Notes: generated by a model from the sequence alone, not told the origin. A DNA stretch of 44,732 nt from Methylomonas sp. (GCA_026988155.1 JALSLW010000069.1:1-44732); one strand, 5' to 3'. Counted from the stretch's first letter, positions 15,924 through 27,887 are shown. Made by a program: numbers and translations.

Positions 15924-17513
15924 TTATTCCCATTCTATCGTAGCGGGGGGTTTTCCTGATATATCGTAACAAACTCGTGAAATGCCCGACACTTCATTAA
16001 TAATTCTACGCGAAATCAAATCCAGAAATTCATATGGCAAATGTGCCCAGCGTGCAGTCATAAAATCGACTGTTTCAACAGCCCGTATAGCAATAACATA
16101 GTCATATCGGCGACCATCCCCCATCACGCCGACTGATTTCACAGGTAAAAATACTGCAAAAGCCTGGCTAACCTTGTCATAAAGGTCGTTTGCATAAAGT
16201 TCTTCGATAAAAATGGCATCCGCCTGGCGCAATAAGTCGGCATACTCTTTTTTAACCTCACCTAGAATTCTAACTCCTAGCCCCGGCCCAGGGAATGGGT
16301 GACGAAAAACCATATCTGCAGGCAAACCTAATTCTAACCCCAGCTTTCTGACCTCATCTTTAAATAATTCACGCAGAGGCTCAACCAGCTTTAATTTCAT
16401 ATCTTCTGGAAGGCCTCCAACATTATGATGCGATTTAATCAAATGTGCCTTGCCTGTTTTAGATCCAGCCGATTCAATTACATCTGGATATATGGTTCCT
16501 TGCGCCAGCCATTTTGCATCTGTTAGTTTTTCTGATTCTTCATCAAATATTTCTATAAATAGATTGCCAATTATTTTACGCTTGATTTCTGGGTCAGTAA
16601 CTCCTTGCAAAGCATCCAAATAACGCTGCTCAGCATCAATCCTAATGACATTGACCCCCATATGCTCTGCAAACATTGCCATTACCTGATTGCCTTCATT
16701 TAAACGCAGCAAACCAGTATCAACAAATACGCAGGTTAATTGGGCTCCTATTGCTTTGTGCAATAAAGCGGCAACAACCGATGAGTCTACCCCGCCTGAC
16801 AAACCTAAAACAACCCGATCTGTCCCAACCGACTCGCGTACAAAATGAATGCTTTCCTCAATGATGTTGCTTGACGTCCACAAAGCATCGCAGGCACAAA
16901 TATCTCTTGCAAAACGCTTTAGGATTCGGCCACCCTGCTTTGTATGTGTGACTTCAGGATGAAACTGCAAACCATAAAAGGCTTTGTCTTCATTAGCAAT
17001 ACCTGCAATCGGTGCACCTTCAGAGCTGCCTATAAGCTTAAACCCTGCAGGCAATACGACAACCCGGTCACCATGGCTCATCCATACATCTAATAAACCA
17101 TAGCCTTCTGGAGAGGTATGGTCTTCAATATCTTTCAATAATTTAGAATGTCCCCGAGCCCTGATTTTTGCATAGCCAAATTCTCGGTGATCAGATGATT
17201 CAACTTTACCGCCCATTTGCTCGGTCATGGTCTGCATACCATAGCAAATGCCCAGGACCGGAACCCCTAATTCAAAAACAATCTGCGCAGCTCTTGGTGT
17301 TTCATCGCTAGTGACACTTTCTGGGCCTCCTGACAGAATAATCCCTCTAGGTGAGAACTGTTTAATTTCCTCGTCGCTACTTTCACAGGAAAATATTTCA
17401 CAGTAAACGCCAATTTCACGAATTCTTCGAGCGATTAACTGCGTATATTGAGAGCCAAAATCCAAAATTAGGATTTTATGCGAATGAATATCTGCTGATT
17501 TGTGCTGATTCAT
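15924..17513 (-). CDS. guaA: GMP synthase (glutamine-hydrolysing)
   Basis: Converts XMP to GMP. The 529 residues contain a class I glutamine amidotransferase domain ([18 protein letters not shown]; nucleophile Cys in [20 protein letters not shown] with the catalytic His), then an ATP pyrophosphatase domain with the P-loop [11 protein letters not shown], and the C-terminal dimerisation part [16 protein letters not shown] ending in PATIEWE. The ATG at 17513 has AGGTG upstream and gives the normal length; an upstream in-frame extension to 17561 is unneeded. It lies 71 bases after guaB on the same strand, the common guaBA operon. Confidence 0.97.
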   Translation of the reverse strand: MNQHKSADIHSHKILILDFGSQYTQLIARRIREIGVYCEIFSCESSDEEIKQFSPRGIILSGGPESVTSDETPRAAQIVFELGVPVLGICYGMQTMTEQMGGKVESSDHREFGYAKIRARGHSKLLKDIEDHTSPEGYGLLDVWMSHGDRVVVLPAGFKLIGSSEGAPIAGIANEDKAFYGLQFHPEVTHTKQGGRILKRFARDICACDALWTSSNIIEESIHFVRESVGTDRVVLGLSGGVDSSVVAALLHKAIGAQLTCVFVDTGLLRLNEGNQVMAMFAEHMGVNVIRIDAEQRYLDALQGVTDPEIKRKIIGNLFIEIFDEESEKLTDAKWLAQGTIYPDVIESAGSKTGKAHLIKSHHNVGGLPEDMKLKLVEPLRELFKDEVRKLGLELGLPADMVFRHPFPGPGLGVRILGEVKKEYADLLRQADAIFIEELYANDLYDKVSQAFAVFLPVKSVGVMGDGRRYDYVIAIRAVETVDFMTARWAHLPYEFLDLISRRIINEVSGISRVCYDISGKPPATIEWE

Positions 17514-17584
17514 AGTGTCACCTATATTCTTAAAACGAATTGGGGCTCCAAGGAGCTCCAATAGATAATTTATTTATAATAAAT

Positions 17585-19084
<1,500 letters not shown>

Positions 19085-19251
19085 TTATAGCATTTATTGG
19101 ACCTTAAAATAACAAAAACTGTAATCCACCAATTGCATTTCATATAATAGTAAGAAACTCTATGCGAATTCATTCTTATCAAAGGTTCAGTACACATTAA
19201 GTAAAAACCTGTACTATCATTATTCATATCAGTTTAATTTAGAGAATTATC

Positions 19252-19887
19252 ATGAAAAAAATAGCAAGTCTCACTTTAGCCGTTACTTTAATTTCTGGCT
19301 GCGCCATCGACCCTTATACCGGCGAAGAAAAAGTTGCCAATTCAGCATGGGGTACAGCAATAGGTGCCGGTGTCGGCGCTGGCGTCGGCGCCCTTGCTGG
19401 CGGTGGCAAAGGGGCCTTGATTGGAGCAGGTGCAGGAGCTGCAGTCGGTGCTGGCGCAGGCTATTATATGGATAGACAGGAGGCACAATTACGCGCCCGT
19501 CTTGAAGGCACCGGAGTTAGGATTCAGCGACAGGGCGACAGCCTTAAATTAATTATGCCCGGAAACATTACATTTGCTACAGACTCGGCCAATATCAATG
19601 GAAATTTTTATCCGATCTTAGACTCTGTCGGCACAATCTTAAGAGAATTTAACAATACCAGCATTAATATTTCCGGCTATACCGACTCTACTGGTAGCGA
19701 CACTCACAATCAGCTGTTATCTGAAGACAGGGCAAACAGTGTTGCCAGCTATATAGTCAGAGCAGGCGTTCAGCATGGACGCATTCAATCACGTGGCTTT
19801 GGGGAGCGCTATCCTATTGCATCGAATGACACTGCCATGGGACGTTCACAAAACCGTCGTGTAGAAATCAGTATTCGCCCACGATAA
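19252..19887 (+). CDS. OmpA-family lipoprotein with glycine zipper
   Basis: The 211-residue protein has a lipoprotein signal with lipobox LISGC (Cys17), a glycine-zipper segment (about 34-74, repeated GAGVGAG-type) that may insert in or pack against the outer membrane, and a C-terminal OmpA/MotB peptidoglycan-binding domain (TFATDSANIN to RRVEISIRPR, with GYTDSTGSD and NQLLSEDRANSV). It resembles YfiB/YiaD-type proteins and should link the outer membrane to peptidoglycan. It is transcribed divergently from guaB. A weak hairpin with a T-tract follows (19891-19922). Confidence 0.85.
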   Translation: MKKIASLTLAVTLISGCAIDPYTGEEKVANSAWGTAIGAGVGAGVGALAGGGKGALIGAGAGAAVGAGAGYYMDRQEAQLRARLEGTGVRIQRQGDSLKLIMPGNITFATDSANINGNFYPILDSVGTILREFNNTSINISGYTDSTGSDTHNQLLSEDRANSVASYIVRAGVQHGRIQSRGFGERYPIASNDTAMGRSQNRRVEISIRPR

Positions 19888-19890
19888 ATA

Positions 19891-19922
19891 AGGCTCAAAG
19901 AAGTTTCACAAGCCTTTTTTTT
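19891..19922 (+). terminator. Weak terminator after the OmpA-like gene
   Basis: AGGCT (19891-19895) pairs with AGCCT (19911-19915), followed by eight T. The stem is short, with a possible inner GAA/TTC pairing, so the call is moderate. It lies between convergent genes. Confidence 0.45.
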
Positions 19923-19945
19923 CTGGCAACAAGCAACCGGTTTTT

Positions 19946-20737
19946 CTACCCAGCCATCATTTTAAAAGCCATTAAAAACAGCACTATCGAAAAATACTTT
20001 TTTAATTTTTTTGCTGGCAAATTATTTGCCAATTTTGCACCAATGGGGGCGGTTACAATACTGCAAATAATTATTCCTGCCAATGCAGGCAAATAGACAT
20101 AGCCGGCACTCCATTCGGGCAGAAAAGCATTGTCCCTGCCTAAGACTGCATAAACAATCGTTCCAGAGATGGCAATAGGCAATCCGCAGGCACTGGAAAC
20201 TGCAACTGCATTTTTCATCGGCAACTGTCTTCCTAGTAAATAGGGGACAGTTAACGTGCCGCCACCAATACCTAGAATGGCAGATAAAAAGCCAATGACA
20301 TTTCCCGCCCAATAATCAATCCATTGCTCAGGCCTTTTCGATTTGCTACTTGGTTTTGGGGGTAAAGCCATTCGAATGCCAACATAAACTAAGTAACTGA
20401 TAAAAAAATACTTTAAGGTGTCGGAATTAATAAAGTCTGCAGCAATTGCCCCTACGCCCGCACCAAACAAAATTCCAGGGCTTAACCTTGCTACGCTTCC
20501 CCATTTAATATTACCCAGCTTAAAGTGAGTGGATATTGAGGCTATTGAAGTAAATATAATTGTTGCCAAGGAGGTTGCAATTGCCATAATCATAACTGCC
20601 TCACCCGGAAAATGATGTGCCGAGAACAGCCAAACCAGTGCAGGTACAATCACCACGCCACCGCCTAAACCGAACAGTCCCGCTAGCAAACCAGCAGCGA
20701 GACCCAAAATCATACTGAATAAAAATAGTTCCGACAT
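19946..20737 (-). CDS. TSUP/TauE-SafE family membrane transporter
   Basis: A 263-residue polytopic inner-membrane protein with two homologous halves. The N-terminal half has LAAGLLAGLFGLGGGVVIVPALV and the C-terminal half has VIGFLSAILGIGGGTLTVPYLLG, the paired glycine motifs of the sulfite exporter TauE/SafE family. Members export organosulfur or C2 compounds; the substrate here is unknown. AGGG precedes the ATG. It is divergent from cca with a 48-base shared upstream region. Confidence 0.88.
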   Translation of the reverse strand: MSELFLFSMILGLAAGLLAGLFGLGGGVVIVPALVWLFSAHHFPGEAVMIMAIATSLATIIFTSIASISTHFKLGNIKWGSVARLSPGILFGAGVGAIAADFINSDTLKYFFISYLVYVGIRMALPPKPSSKSKRPEQWIDYWAGNVIGFLSAILGIGGGTLTVPYLLGRQLPMKNAVAVSSACGLPIAISGTIVYAVLGRDNAFLPEWSAGYVYLPALAGIIICSIVTAPIGAKLANNLPAKKLKKYFSIVLFLMAFKMMAG

Positions 20738-20785
20738 TGTTTTACCCTGTTAAAATTCTATCTTGACAAAAAACTTATAAATAAA

Positions 20786-22012
20786 ATGAAAGCATTTTTG
20801 GTTGGCGGTGCAGTTAGAGAGTCCCTGTTAAACCTACCAGTTAAAGATAAAGACTGGGTCGTTATTGGGGAAACGCCTGAATCTATGATTAAACAGGGGT
20901 TTCTGCCTGTCGGAAAAGATTTTCCTGTGTTTTTGCACCCACAGACACGTGATGAATATGCGCTTGCCCGTACAGAACGCAAAACAGCGCCTGGCTATAA
21001 AGGCTTCACTATTCACGCCTCGCCTGAAATCACCCTGGAAGAGGACCTTGTTCGCAGGGACTTGACTATTAATGCAATGGCAATGGATGAACAGGGTAGC
21101 ATTTTTGACCCCTATCATGGCAAAGAAGACCTTAAAAACCGCATTTTTCGTCATGTCTCCCCTGCCTTTAGCGAAGATCCCGTCAGAATTCTGCGGATAG
21201 CTCGCTTTGCAGCCCGTTATTCCCACCTAGGCTTTACCATTGCAGAGGAAACCCAGGCGCTAATGAAACAGATGGTTGCTAAAGGCGAAACTGATCACTT
21301 GGTCGCTGAACGCGTTTGGGCTGAGCTAGTTAAAGCATTATCCGAGAAAACACCTGCAGCATTTTTTTATACATTAAAAGATTGCAATGCCTTGCAACCT
21401 ATTTTTCCCGAAATCTATCAGTTATTTGGTGTGCCTCAGCCCGAAAAATACCACCCGGAAATTGATACAGGCATTCATAGCTTGCTGAGCCTTGAACAGG
21501 CCTGTCTATTGTCGTCAAAACCTGAAGTGAGATTGGCAGCCCTATTGCATGATTTAGGCAAAGCAGTCACCGATAAAAGCAAATGGCCTAGCCATCGTGG
21601 CCATGAGCAGATTGGGCTGCCTCTTCTTGAGCAGTTCTGCAAAAGACTGCGTATCCCCAAACATTATAAAACATTGGCTATCCAAGTAATGCGTTACCAC
21701 ACACACTGCCATCGCTGTTTTGAATTGAAGGCATCAACTTTGACGGATATGCTCAGCTCGTTAGGCGCATTTAAAGCCGAAAGCGCCACACTTAAAGACT
21801 TTGTACTTGCCTGTGAGGCGGATTGCAAAGGTCGAACGGGATTGGAGAATACCACCTATCCACAGGCAGCCTTTTTACTATCCGTCGCAGAAGCTGGCTG
21901 TAAAATTGACACCTCAATTATTTTAAATAGCAATTTGGAAGGGGAAAAAATAGGCAATGCCATTCGCCAGCTCAGGATCAGTGCAATTAAAAGCCACTTA
22001 AAAGCAGAATAG
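20786..22012 (+). CDS. cca: CCA-adding tRNA nucleotidyltransferase
   Basis: Adds or repairs the 3' CCA of tRNAs without a template. The 408 residues match the gammaproteobacterial bifunctional type: LVGGAVRESLLNLPVKDKDWVV (class II nucleotidyltransferase motif with the catalytic carboxylates), DEYALARTERKT, RRDLTINAMAMD, EDPVRILRIARFAARY, and a C-terminal HD phosphohydrolase domain with LAALLHDLGK followed by HRGHEQIG. It starts at the first ATG; no Shine-Dalgarno is obvious. It converges with mltF. Confidence 0.95.
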   Translation: MKAFLVGGAVRESLLNLPVKDKDWVVIGETPESMIKQGFLPVGKDFPVFLHPQTRDEYALARTERKTAPGYKGFTIHASPEITLEEDLVRRDLTINAMAMDEQGSIFDPYHGKEDLKNRIFRHVSPAFSEDPVRILRIARFAARYSHLGFTIAEETQALMKQMVAKGETDHLVAERVWAELVKALSEKTPAAFFYTLKDCNALQPIFPEIYQLFGVPQPEKYHPEIDTGIHSLLSLEQACLLSSKPEVRLAALLHDLGKAVTDKSKWPSHRGHEQIGLPLLEQFCKRLRIPKHYKTLAIQVMRYHTHCHRCFELKASTLTDMLSSLGAFKAESATLKDFVLACEADCKGRTGLENTTYPQAAFLLSVAEAGCKIDTSIILNSNLEGEKIGNAIRQLRISAIKSHLKAE

Positions 22013-22098
22013 TACAGCAATCCATATGTGCATCCATAAATTTTATCTGACTAAAACACCATTTGATTACGGTTTTGTATGGATGGTCAAGAAAAAAA

Positions 22099-23562
22099 CT
22101 AAAGGGTAGGCGGTTCAAAGCTGAGTGCTTTATTATTAATACTGTCTGGCTGTTCAGGTTTTATAATAGACATCACATTCTTTTCTATCTGATTTTCCTC
22201 AGTAAGCCATATTAACAGGCCATAATAGCTTCGAATATTTTCTACATAATTCACGGGCTCATTGCCTCTGGCATAGCCGTGTTTGGTTTTTTTGTACCAT
22301 TTCTCTTTACTCAGCAGTGGTAAAGATGATTTTACATCCAGCCATTTATCTGGGTCGCGATTGCGAAGCTGAGTTAATATCCTCGCATCTTCTAGATGCC
22401 CGAATCCGACATTATAAGAAGCTAGGGCAAACCAAGTTCTGTCGGGCTCTGGGATTCGTTTAGGAATCTTTTTAAGTCGCTGTTTAAAATACAAAGTCCC
22501 GCCAGAAATGCTTTGTGCGGGGTCGGTTCTATCTGTAAGCCCCAGTTGACTGGCTGTTGCCTGGGTTAGCATCATCAGCCCTTTTACACCTGTCGGCGAG
22601 GTGGCATCAGGATTCCAGTGAGACTCCTGGTAGCTGATGGCGGCAAGCAGTCTCCAGTCAATATTGTACTTGCCACCTTCCATCTTGAATAAGGACTCAT
22701 AATTTGGCAGTCGGGTTTGAAGGTGCAGGCGAAATGTACAATTGCCGACATAGCTTAGGTTTCCAGAATTCCCATAATATTTCTCAAGCAAATGATCAAG
22801 AGTTTTATCCTGCTTTATTTTATCAAAAAAAACAGAGACTTCATCAGAAAGGCTTTTATCTTGAGATAGAGGGAAAGCCCAGGCGAGCTGGCGAGGTTCT
22901 GTAATATCAAAAGCAACATTAAGTTTTGGGTAAAAGCGTTTAATCGCACTAACTTGATGTGAGTCGGCAATAGTGTAGTCAATTAGGCCTTCATTAACTA
23001 AGTACATCAAACCATCAGTGTTTAATTCAGTATTGATATTCCAGTTAAGCGATGGGTGCTCTAGCTGCAATTCCCGCAAACTGCCGATATAGCTGCTGCC
23101 TTTGACGACCTCAAGAATCCCCCTGCTTAGGTCAGTTATCAGTTTAGGCTTTTTTTTTCCGGAACGATACACAACCTGCTCTGTTATATTTTGGTAGGGA
23201 GGGGAAAAACGTAGGGCCTTTTTGCGGTTTTGTGTAATGGTAAGCCCTGCTGCTGCAAGGTCGGCTTTTCCAGCAGAGAGCTGTTCTAAAATTTCATTTA
23301 AGGTGTCGGGGGTAATGAAATTAACCTTTACATCTAAGTGTTGGGCAAATAGCATGATGAGATCATATTCCAGCCCAGCCTCTCCTTCTGCACCAATATA
23401 ATAGGTAGTTGGAGAAAGGCGGGTAAGTACGTTTAGGGTGCCTTCATACCGAATCTGTTCAAGCTTGGAAAAGCCAAAATGTGAAGCGTTATAATTATCA
23501 CAGGCAGTAACTGCTGCCAATATAATAAGGCTGACAAAGAAAGCGAGTCTATTTTTCGGCAA
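22099..23562 (-). CDS. mltF: Membrane-bound lytic murein transglycosylase F
   Basis: Cleaves peptidoglycan glycan strands to 1,6-anhydromuropeptides at the outer membrane. The 487-residue protein has a lipoprotein-like signal with AVTAC (Cys21). It then has a solute-binding-protein-like domain (about 37-265, with GEAGLEYDLIMLFAQ and SAGKADLAAAGLTIT) and an SLT domain from about 295 with catalytic Glu in AISYQESHWNPDATSPTGVKGLMMLT. The start must be TTG at 23562 because no ATG precedes the signal peptide. It lies just downstream of pgi (44 bases), same strand. Confidence 0.93.
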   Translation of the reverse strand: MPKNRLAFFVSLIILAAVTACDNYNASHFGFSKLEQIRYEGTLNVLTRLSPTTYYIGAEGEAGLEYDLIMLFAQHLDVKVNFITPDTLNEILEQLSAGKADLAAAGLTITQNRKKALRFSPPYQNITEQVVYRSGKKKPKLITDLSRGILEVVKGSSYIGSLRELQLEHPSLNWNINTELNTDGLMYLVNEGLIDYTIADSHQVSAIKRFYPKLNVAFDITEPRQLAWAFPLSQDKSLSDEVSVFFDKIKQDKTLDHLLEKYYGNSGNLSYVGNCTFRLHLQTRLPNYESLFKMEGGKYNIDWRLLAAISYQESHWNPDATSPTGVKGLMMLTQATASQLGLTDRTDPAQSISGGTLYFKQRLKKIPKRIPEPDRTWFALASYNVGFGHLEDARILTQLRNRDPDKWLDVKSSLPLLSKEKWYKKTKHGYARGNEPVNYVENIRSYYGLLIWLTEENQIEKNVMSIIKPEQPDSINNKALSFEPPTL

Positions 23563-23606
23563 TTTATTAACCTATGTTCCGGTTATTCAGGTCTTTGTCC
23601 TAAAAG

Positions 23607-25247
23607 TTAGGAAGAGTATTGTTCGTCGCGTAGTTTTTTATAGGTGTTGATCAATGTATTGGTAGATGAGTCGTGTGATCTTATGTTTTCACCGCTTTTT
23701 AGTTCTGGAAGAATGGCTTTAGCCAATACTTTTCCTAGTTCAACTCCCATTTGATCAAATGAATTTATATTCCAGATAACGCCTTGAGAAAAGATTTTGT
23801 GCTCATAAAAAGCGAGCAGGGTTCCCAATGTGCGCGGGGTGAGCTTTTTATATAGAAAAGAATTGGATGGCTTGTTGCCAGGAAAAACCTTAGACATAAC
23901 TAAGAGAGGGTTTGAGTTGCCGATATCGATTTCAACCTCTTGTTTGGTTTTTCCGTTCATCAGCGCTTCTGGCTGAGCTAAAAAATTAGAAATTAGAATG
24001 TCATGGTGTACTGGTGAATCATAGTGCCCCTGAGCGGCCGCTAAAAAGTCACAGGGGATCATCTTTGTGCCTTGGTGTATTAGCTGAAAAAAAGCATGCT
24101 GGCCATTGGTTCCAGGTTGGCCCCAAATGATAGGGCCTGTATCGTAATCTGTCTGCTTGCCGTCAACAGTTATTGATTTGCCGTTACTTTCCATGTCGCC
24201 TTGCTGAAAATAATCGGCAAAGAAATAAAGCGACTGGTCGTAGGGAAGAAGGCAGTGGGATTCCGCTTTGAAGAAATTATTATACCAAATGCCTAATAGG
24301 GCCATGGTGACCGGTATGTTTTTCTCTAGCGGTGTGTCGCGAAAGTGCTGGTCTGCAAGGTGAGCTCCCATAAGCAGTTCTTCAAAATTATCCATACCAA
24401 TAGCAATAGCGATTGACAGGCCAATTGCTGACCACAGCGAATAGCGTCCACCTACCCAGTCCCAGAATTCAAACATGTTTTCAGTATCAATGCCAAATGC
24501 CTCAACATTTTTTTTGTTGGTAGAAATGGCTACAAAATGTTTTGTAATGGCTGACTTGTCAAAAGCAGAATTTAATAGCCATTTACGTGCTGTATGCGCG
24601 TTGGTCATGGTCTCTTTGGTGTTAAAGACTTTTGATGCAATTAAAAATAGCGTTGTCTCAGGATTTAAACGTTTTAATGTTGTAATTATGTCTGTCTGGT
24701 CAACATTAGAAACAAAGTGAGATGTTAGATTGGGGGTGGAATATGGCTCAAGTGCTGTTGTAACCATTTTGGGACCCAAGTCAGACCCGCCGATGCCGAT
24801 GTTGACGACATCCGTGATAGGCTTGTTGGTATAGCCTCTCCATTCCCCAGACCTAACCTTTTCAGAGAATATGCGCATTTTAGCAAGCACCCTGTTAACC
24901 TCCGGCATAACATTTTTGCCGTCTGTGTAAATGGGGGTGTTGCTCCTGTTTCGGAGTGCGGTATGTAGAACGGCCCTGTTTTCAGTGGTGTTGATGATCT
25001 CTCCGGAAAACATCGCCTTGGTTTTTTCAACAAGATTGGCTTGTTTGGCAAGGTTGTGCAGAAGAGGGAGCGTATCTGCAGTAATTCTGTTTTTAGAAAA
25101 ATCAAAAAGAATGTCGTTAAAGTTTAGAGAGAGGTTGTTGTGGCGATCTTTGTCACTAGCAAACTGTTCTTTTATAGATAGGCTGCCAATTTCTTTGTGG
25201 TGCTGCTTAAGGGCTATCCATTCGGAAGAGCTGCGTAATGAAGGCAT
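23607..25247 (-). CDS. pgi: Glucose-6-phosphate isomerase
   Basis: Interconverts glucose 6-phosphate and fructose 6-phosphate, linking the RuMP product to the oxidative pathway and glycogen. The 546 residues correspond to the E. coli enzyme (549). Visible are the substrate-loop segment [41 protein letters not shown], the family signature [13 protein letters not shown], and [14 protein letters not shown] with the catalytic His. The ATG at 25247 ([10 protein letters not shown]) fits the family start. It is separate from the RuMP block but belongs to the same metabolism. Confidence 0.97.
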   Translation of the reverse strand: MPSLRSSSEWIALKQHHKEIGSLSIKEQFASDKDRHNNLSLNFNDILFDFSKNRITADTLPLLHNLAKQANLVEKTKAMFSGEIINTTENRAVLHTALRNRSNTPIYTDGKNVMPEVNRVLAKMRIFSEKVRSGEWRGYTNKPITDVVNIGIGGSDLGPKMVTTALEPYSTPNLTSHFVSNVDQTDIITTLKRLNPETTLFLIASKVFNTKETMTNAHTARKWLLNSAFDKSAITKHFVAISTNKKNVEAFGIDTENMFEFWDWVGGRYSLWSAIGLSIAIAIGMDNFEELLMGAHLADQHFRDTPLEKNIPVTMALLGIWYNNFFKAESHCLLPYDQSLYFFADYFQQGDMESNGKSITVDGKQTDYDTGPIIWGQPGTNGQHAFFQLIHQGTKMIPCDFLAAAQGHYDSPVHHDILISNFLAQPEALMNGKTKQEVEIDIGNSNPLLVMSKVFPGNKPSNSFLYKKLTPRTLGTLLAFYEHKIFSQGVIWNINSFDQMGVELGKVLAKAILPELKSGENIRSHDSSTNTLINTYKKLRDEQYSS

Positions 25248-25465
25248 TATTAAATTCCAGGCATAGTAAATGATAGTGAGCAGTCTACGAAAAGACGCTT
25301 GAATTGGCAAATATAATTAATCAAAAAACTGTATTAGCATTAATTAAAGTTATGATATAGAATGCTAGGCGATGCATATCAATGTCGATGCTTAATCTTT
25401 CTTTGCAGGCCTTGATGTGCTAAAGTTGGATATTGTTTTAATAGCACAAAGTGTAATGTTATTAA

Positions 25466-25494
25466 TTGACGAACAATACATAAAATTATAATTA
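25466..25494 (+). promoter_or_regulatory. Candidate promoter of the copper-protein cluster
   Basis: TTGACG (25466-25471) and, 15-17 bases on, TATAAT/TAATTA (25487-25494) in a very AT-rich leader about 20 bases before the 25513 start. The spacer is short for the best -10, so the call is tentative. Confidence 0.3.
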
Positions 25495-25512
25495 AAAAAA
25501 CTGGAAGGTGTC

Positions 25513-26109
25513 ATGAATAAAAAACAAATTTTAAAAAAGAGTTTCCTTGGTCTTCTAGGGTTATTGTTTTCATCCGTACTATGGGCGCATGGTGGTGCTG
25601 CCGGTACAGATACAGATCAGTGTAAGTTTGAATTAGAGCCTGACCATTGGATTCACTATACTGCATACCAATCTAATTCTTATCCTGGCGATGAGTTTTG
25701 CGGAAGTCTTCCTGATGTAGATGCAATGACTCAATTGGTTTTCGATTATCAGGATGTTAAATATCGTAATATGGCGGTTGAGTTTGAAGTGACTAAAGAA
25801 CCTGAAGGAACTAGAGTTTTCTTTCAGGATGCTAAAAAACATAAGTCGGGAACCGTTGTTTTAACATTGCCAAATGGCGTGCCAGAACCTGGTAAATACC
25901 TTATTCATATTACGCTGCATAAACCTGACGGCGGAAGACTTGATGCCCATATGAGCTTTAGAGCGGGAACGGGTGCTCCAACCAGTACTACGAATTTAAT
26001 TATGTACATAGTTGCCCTATTAGCTGGACTGTATATTTTTTATCTTTCAAATGAAGGTTTTAAAAAGAAAGTCGATGCATATTTCAAAGATGCAACAAGC
26101 CTTAAATAA
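25513..26109 (+). CDS. Membrane-anchored periplasmic protein with predicted mature N-terminal His
   Basis: Family not recognised with certainty. The 198 residues comprise a signal peptide ending SSVLWA, a beta-rich periplasmic domain of about 130 residues and a C-terminal span (about 163-180, LIMYIVALLAGLYIFYLS) with a short basic cytoplasmic tail. Cleavage after the Ala would leave HGGAAG as the new N-terminus. An N-terminal His is the core of the histidine brace in pMMO PmoB, LPMOs and CopC-like proteins. Two Cys (DQCKF, EFCGS) may form a disulfide. GKYLIHITLHKPDGGRLDAHMSFRAG is an Ig/CopC-like strand pair. It has a good GGAAGG ribosome site and is the first gene of a three-gene set with the multicopper oxidase (22 bases on) and the cupredoxin. 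A copper chaperone or oxidase subunit is inferred. Confidence 0.7.
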   Translation: MNKKQILKKSFLGLLGLLFSSVLWAHGGAAGTDTDQCKFELEPDHWIHYTAYQSNSYPGDEFCGSLPDVDAMTQLVFDYQDVKYRNMAVEFEVTKEPEGTRVFFQDAKKHKSGTVVLTLPNGVPEPGKYLIHITLHKPDGGRLDAHMSFRAGTGAPTSTTNLIMYIVALLAGLYIFYLSNEGFKKKVDAYFKDATSLK

Positions 26110-26131
26110 GTGTTAGCGAAAGGTATATAAA

Positions 26132-27886
26132 ATGCAAAAAAAACCCCTAAGTATTCTTTTGGGTGCTGCTGTTGTTCTGATGCCAATATTGGCATCAGCT
26201 GCAGTAGAATTGCCTAAGACAATAAACGTAGATAAAGGTGAAGTTGAGGCTATTTGCAGTAGTGCCAATGATCCTGAATGGCGCAAGGCTCAGACAATTG
26301 AGGGTGTAAAAATTCAAGAGTCTTTGCGCTGTGCTCCTGATAATCCCGCACAAATTGCAGCAGAAGTAAAAGGAACCAATAATCTTTCAATGGAGACATT
26401 GATGAATACCTATTATGCTGCTGATGCAATTATAAAGAAAAATGATATGGACGGGGATGGTGATCCCGATCTTATCATTATTAAATTAGAAGTGGCTGAA
26501 CTGAATGGGCACTCTCCTGATTTTGATGGCTTGGTTCCAACATTTGATATAGCGCCAGGTATTCAGCCCGGGATGTGGGTGTTTGCTCCTAAATCTCGTG
26601 GTATGGCGACCAACAGTTTTGTTGGAACCGATGCGAACCCTCTTTTGAGAGCGCCGTCACCGCCTATTCGGGTTGAGCAAGGCGATATTGTCTGGATACA
26701 ATTAGAAAACAGTCATTATTTTCCGCATACTATTCATTTGCATGGTGTTGATCATCCTTGGGTCGACAGTTCTGGAGAAGGGAATGACGGCGTTCCTCAA
26801 ACGAGTGATAAGTTCGTTTTGCCGGGACAAAGTAAGACCTATGAAATACGTCCTCGACAGCCAGGTACTTTTGTTTATCATTGCCATGTGCAAACACATG
26901 TACACTTAGCAATGGGACTGGTTGGTATGTTTATTGTTGAAGAAAACAGACCGAATAACTGGGTACAAACTTTCAATGTTGGCGGTGGCCAGGTTAGGCA
27001 TCCATCAAAGGCAATCCTTGAAGATTATGACAGCGAATATGATTTGCATTATCACGCAATGGATAATGAATTGCATAGCATTATCCAGAAATACAATGAT
27101 CCTCGCCTGATCGCTAAAAAAATGAATCGCGAATATGATATGACCGACGCAACAGAGGATTATCATACTTTGAATGGCCGGTCTTTCCCTTATACATTAA
27201 GAGAGTCTATTATTGTTGCCGAACCTGATAAGAATATTAAGTTAAGAATGTTTAACAGTTCTGGTGAGCTGATGGCCATACATACTCATGGACATAAAGC
27301 AACGATTACTCATTATGATGGTGTAAAGCAAAACCCAATTGCACAGATTATGCGTGATGTATACAATATTGCTCCGGCACAGCGCAATGATTTAAGAATC
27401 AGTACCGTTGATGATGGCTTACATAGCTATGGTGAAGGTATTTGGATTTTTCATGACCATCGAGAAAAGGGAATTACAACTAACGGTATGAATCCTGGCG
27501 GTAATGTCAGTGCTTTGGTTTATAAAAAATACTTGAATGAAGTAGGTATGCCAATGGGAATAGGGGAAAGTGTAGAACCTTTATTTACTAAGAAATTTCA
27601 AGATAGGAAATTCCCCGTATGGCAAAATATTGATCCTTGGAATAGTCTTGGCGAAATTAATGGAAAGGGCTATAAGGCTCCGCCAGCAGGCACTCCTATG
27701 GCTGTAGAGACAGGTCCAAAGTCATTAAAAACCATTTTAGAAGAAGAGGCCAACGTCTCTGTAGATGCCGAAAACGGATCTTTTAGTAATTTTATATTGG
27801 GTTTGATTCTTGGCATTGCCATGTATTTATTGTTCCTGAATCGTGAAAAGATTATGGCAATGGTTTCATCTAAAGGGGGGAACTAA
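26132..27886 (+). CDS. Two-domain multicopper oxidase with C-terminal membrane anchor
   Basis: The 584-residue protein has a signal peptide (cleavage near ASA, residue 23). Four His-x-His pairs form a trinuclear copper site: HLHG (202-205), HCH (250-252), HTHGH (384-388) and HDH (441-443). One type 1 site lies in the first domain, HCHVQTHVHLAM (Cys251, His256, Met261); the second domain has no matching Cys. That is the layout of two-domain oxidases with T1 copper only in domain 1 (often called type C). Residues 105-113, DMDGDGDPD, look like a calcium loop. A single span near 553-572 is followed by a basic tail. The natural substrate is not evident; metal oxidation, small-molecule oxidation and nitrite reduction are possibilities for the fold. 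It lies between two other anchored, copper-type proteins. Confidence 0.88.
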   Translation: MQKKPLSILLGAAVVLMPILASAAVELPKTINVDKGEVEAICSSANDPEWRKAQTIEGVKIQESLRCAPDNPAQIAAEVKGTNNLSMETLMNTYYAADAIIKKNDMDGDGDPDLIIIKLEVAELNGHSPDFDGLVPTFDIAPGIQPGMWVFAPKSRGMATNSFVGTDANPLLRAPSPPIRVEQGDIVWIQLENSHYFPHTIHLHGVDHPWVDSSGEGNDGVPQTSDKFVLPGQSKTYEIRPRQPGTFVYHCHVQTHVHLAMGLVGMFIVEENRPNNWVQTFNVGGGQVRHPSKAILEDYDSEYDLHYHAMDNELHSIIQKYNDPRLIAKKMNREYDMTDATEDYHTLNGRSFPYTLRESIIVAEPDKNIKLRMFNSSGELMAIHTHGHKATITHYDGVKQNPIAQIMRDVYNIAPAQRNDLRISTVDDGLHSYGEGIWIFHDHREKGITTNGMNPGGNVSALVYKKYLNEVGMPMGIGESVEPLFTKKFQDRKFPVWQNIDPWNSLGEINGKGYKAPPAGTPMAVETGPKSLKTILEEEANVSVDAENGSFSNFILGLILGIAMYLLFLNREKIMAMVSSKGGN

Positions 27887-27887
27887 T

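Noticed and set aside
22031-22088. CATCCATA/TATGGATG inverted repeat between cca and mltF as a terminator
   Set aside because: The loop is over 40 bases and no T-tract is attached to the stem.
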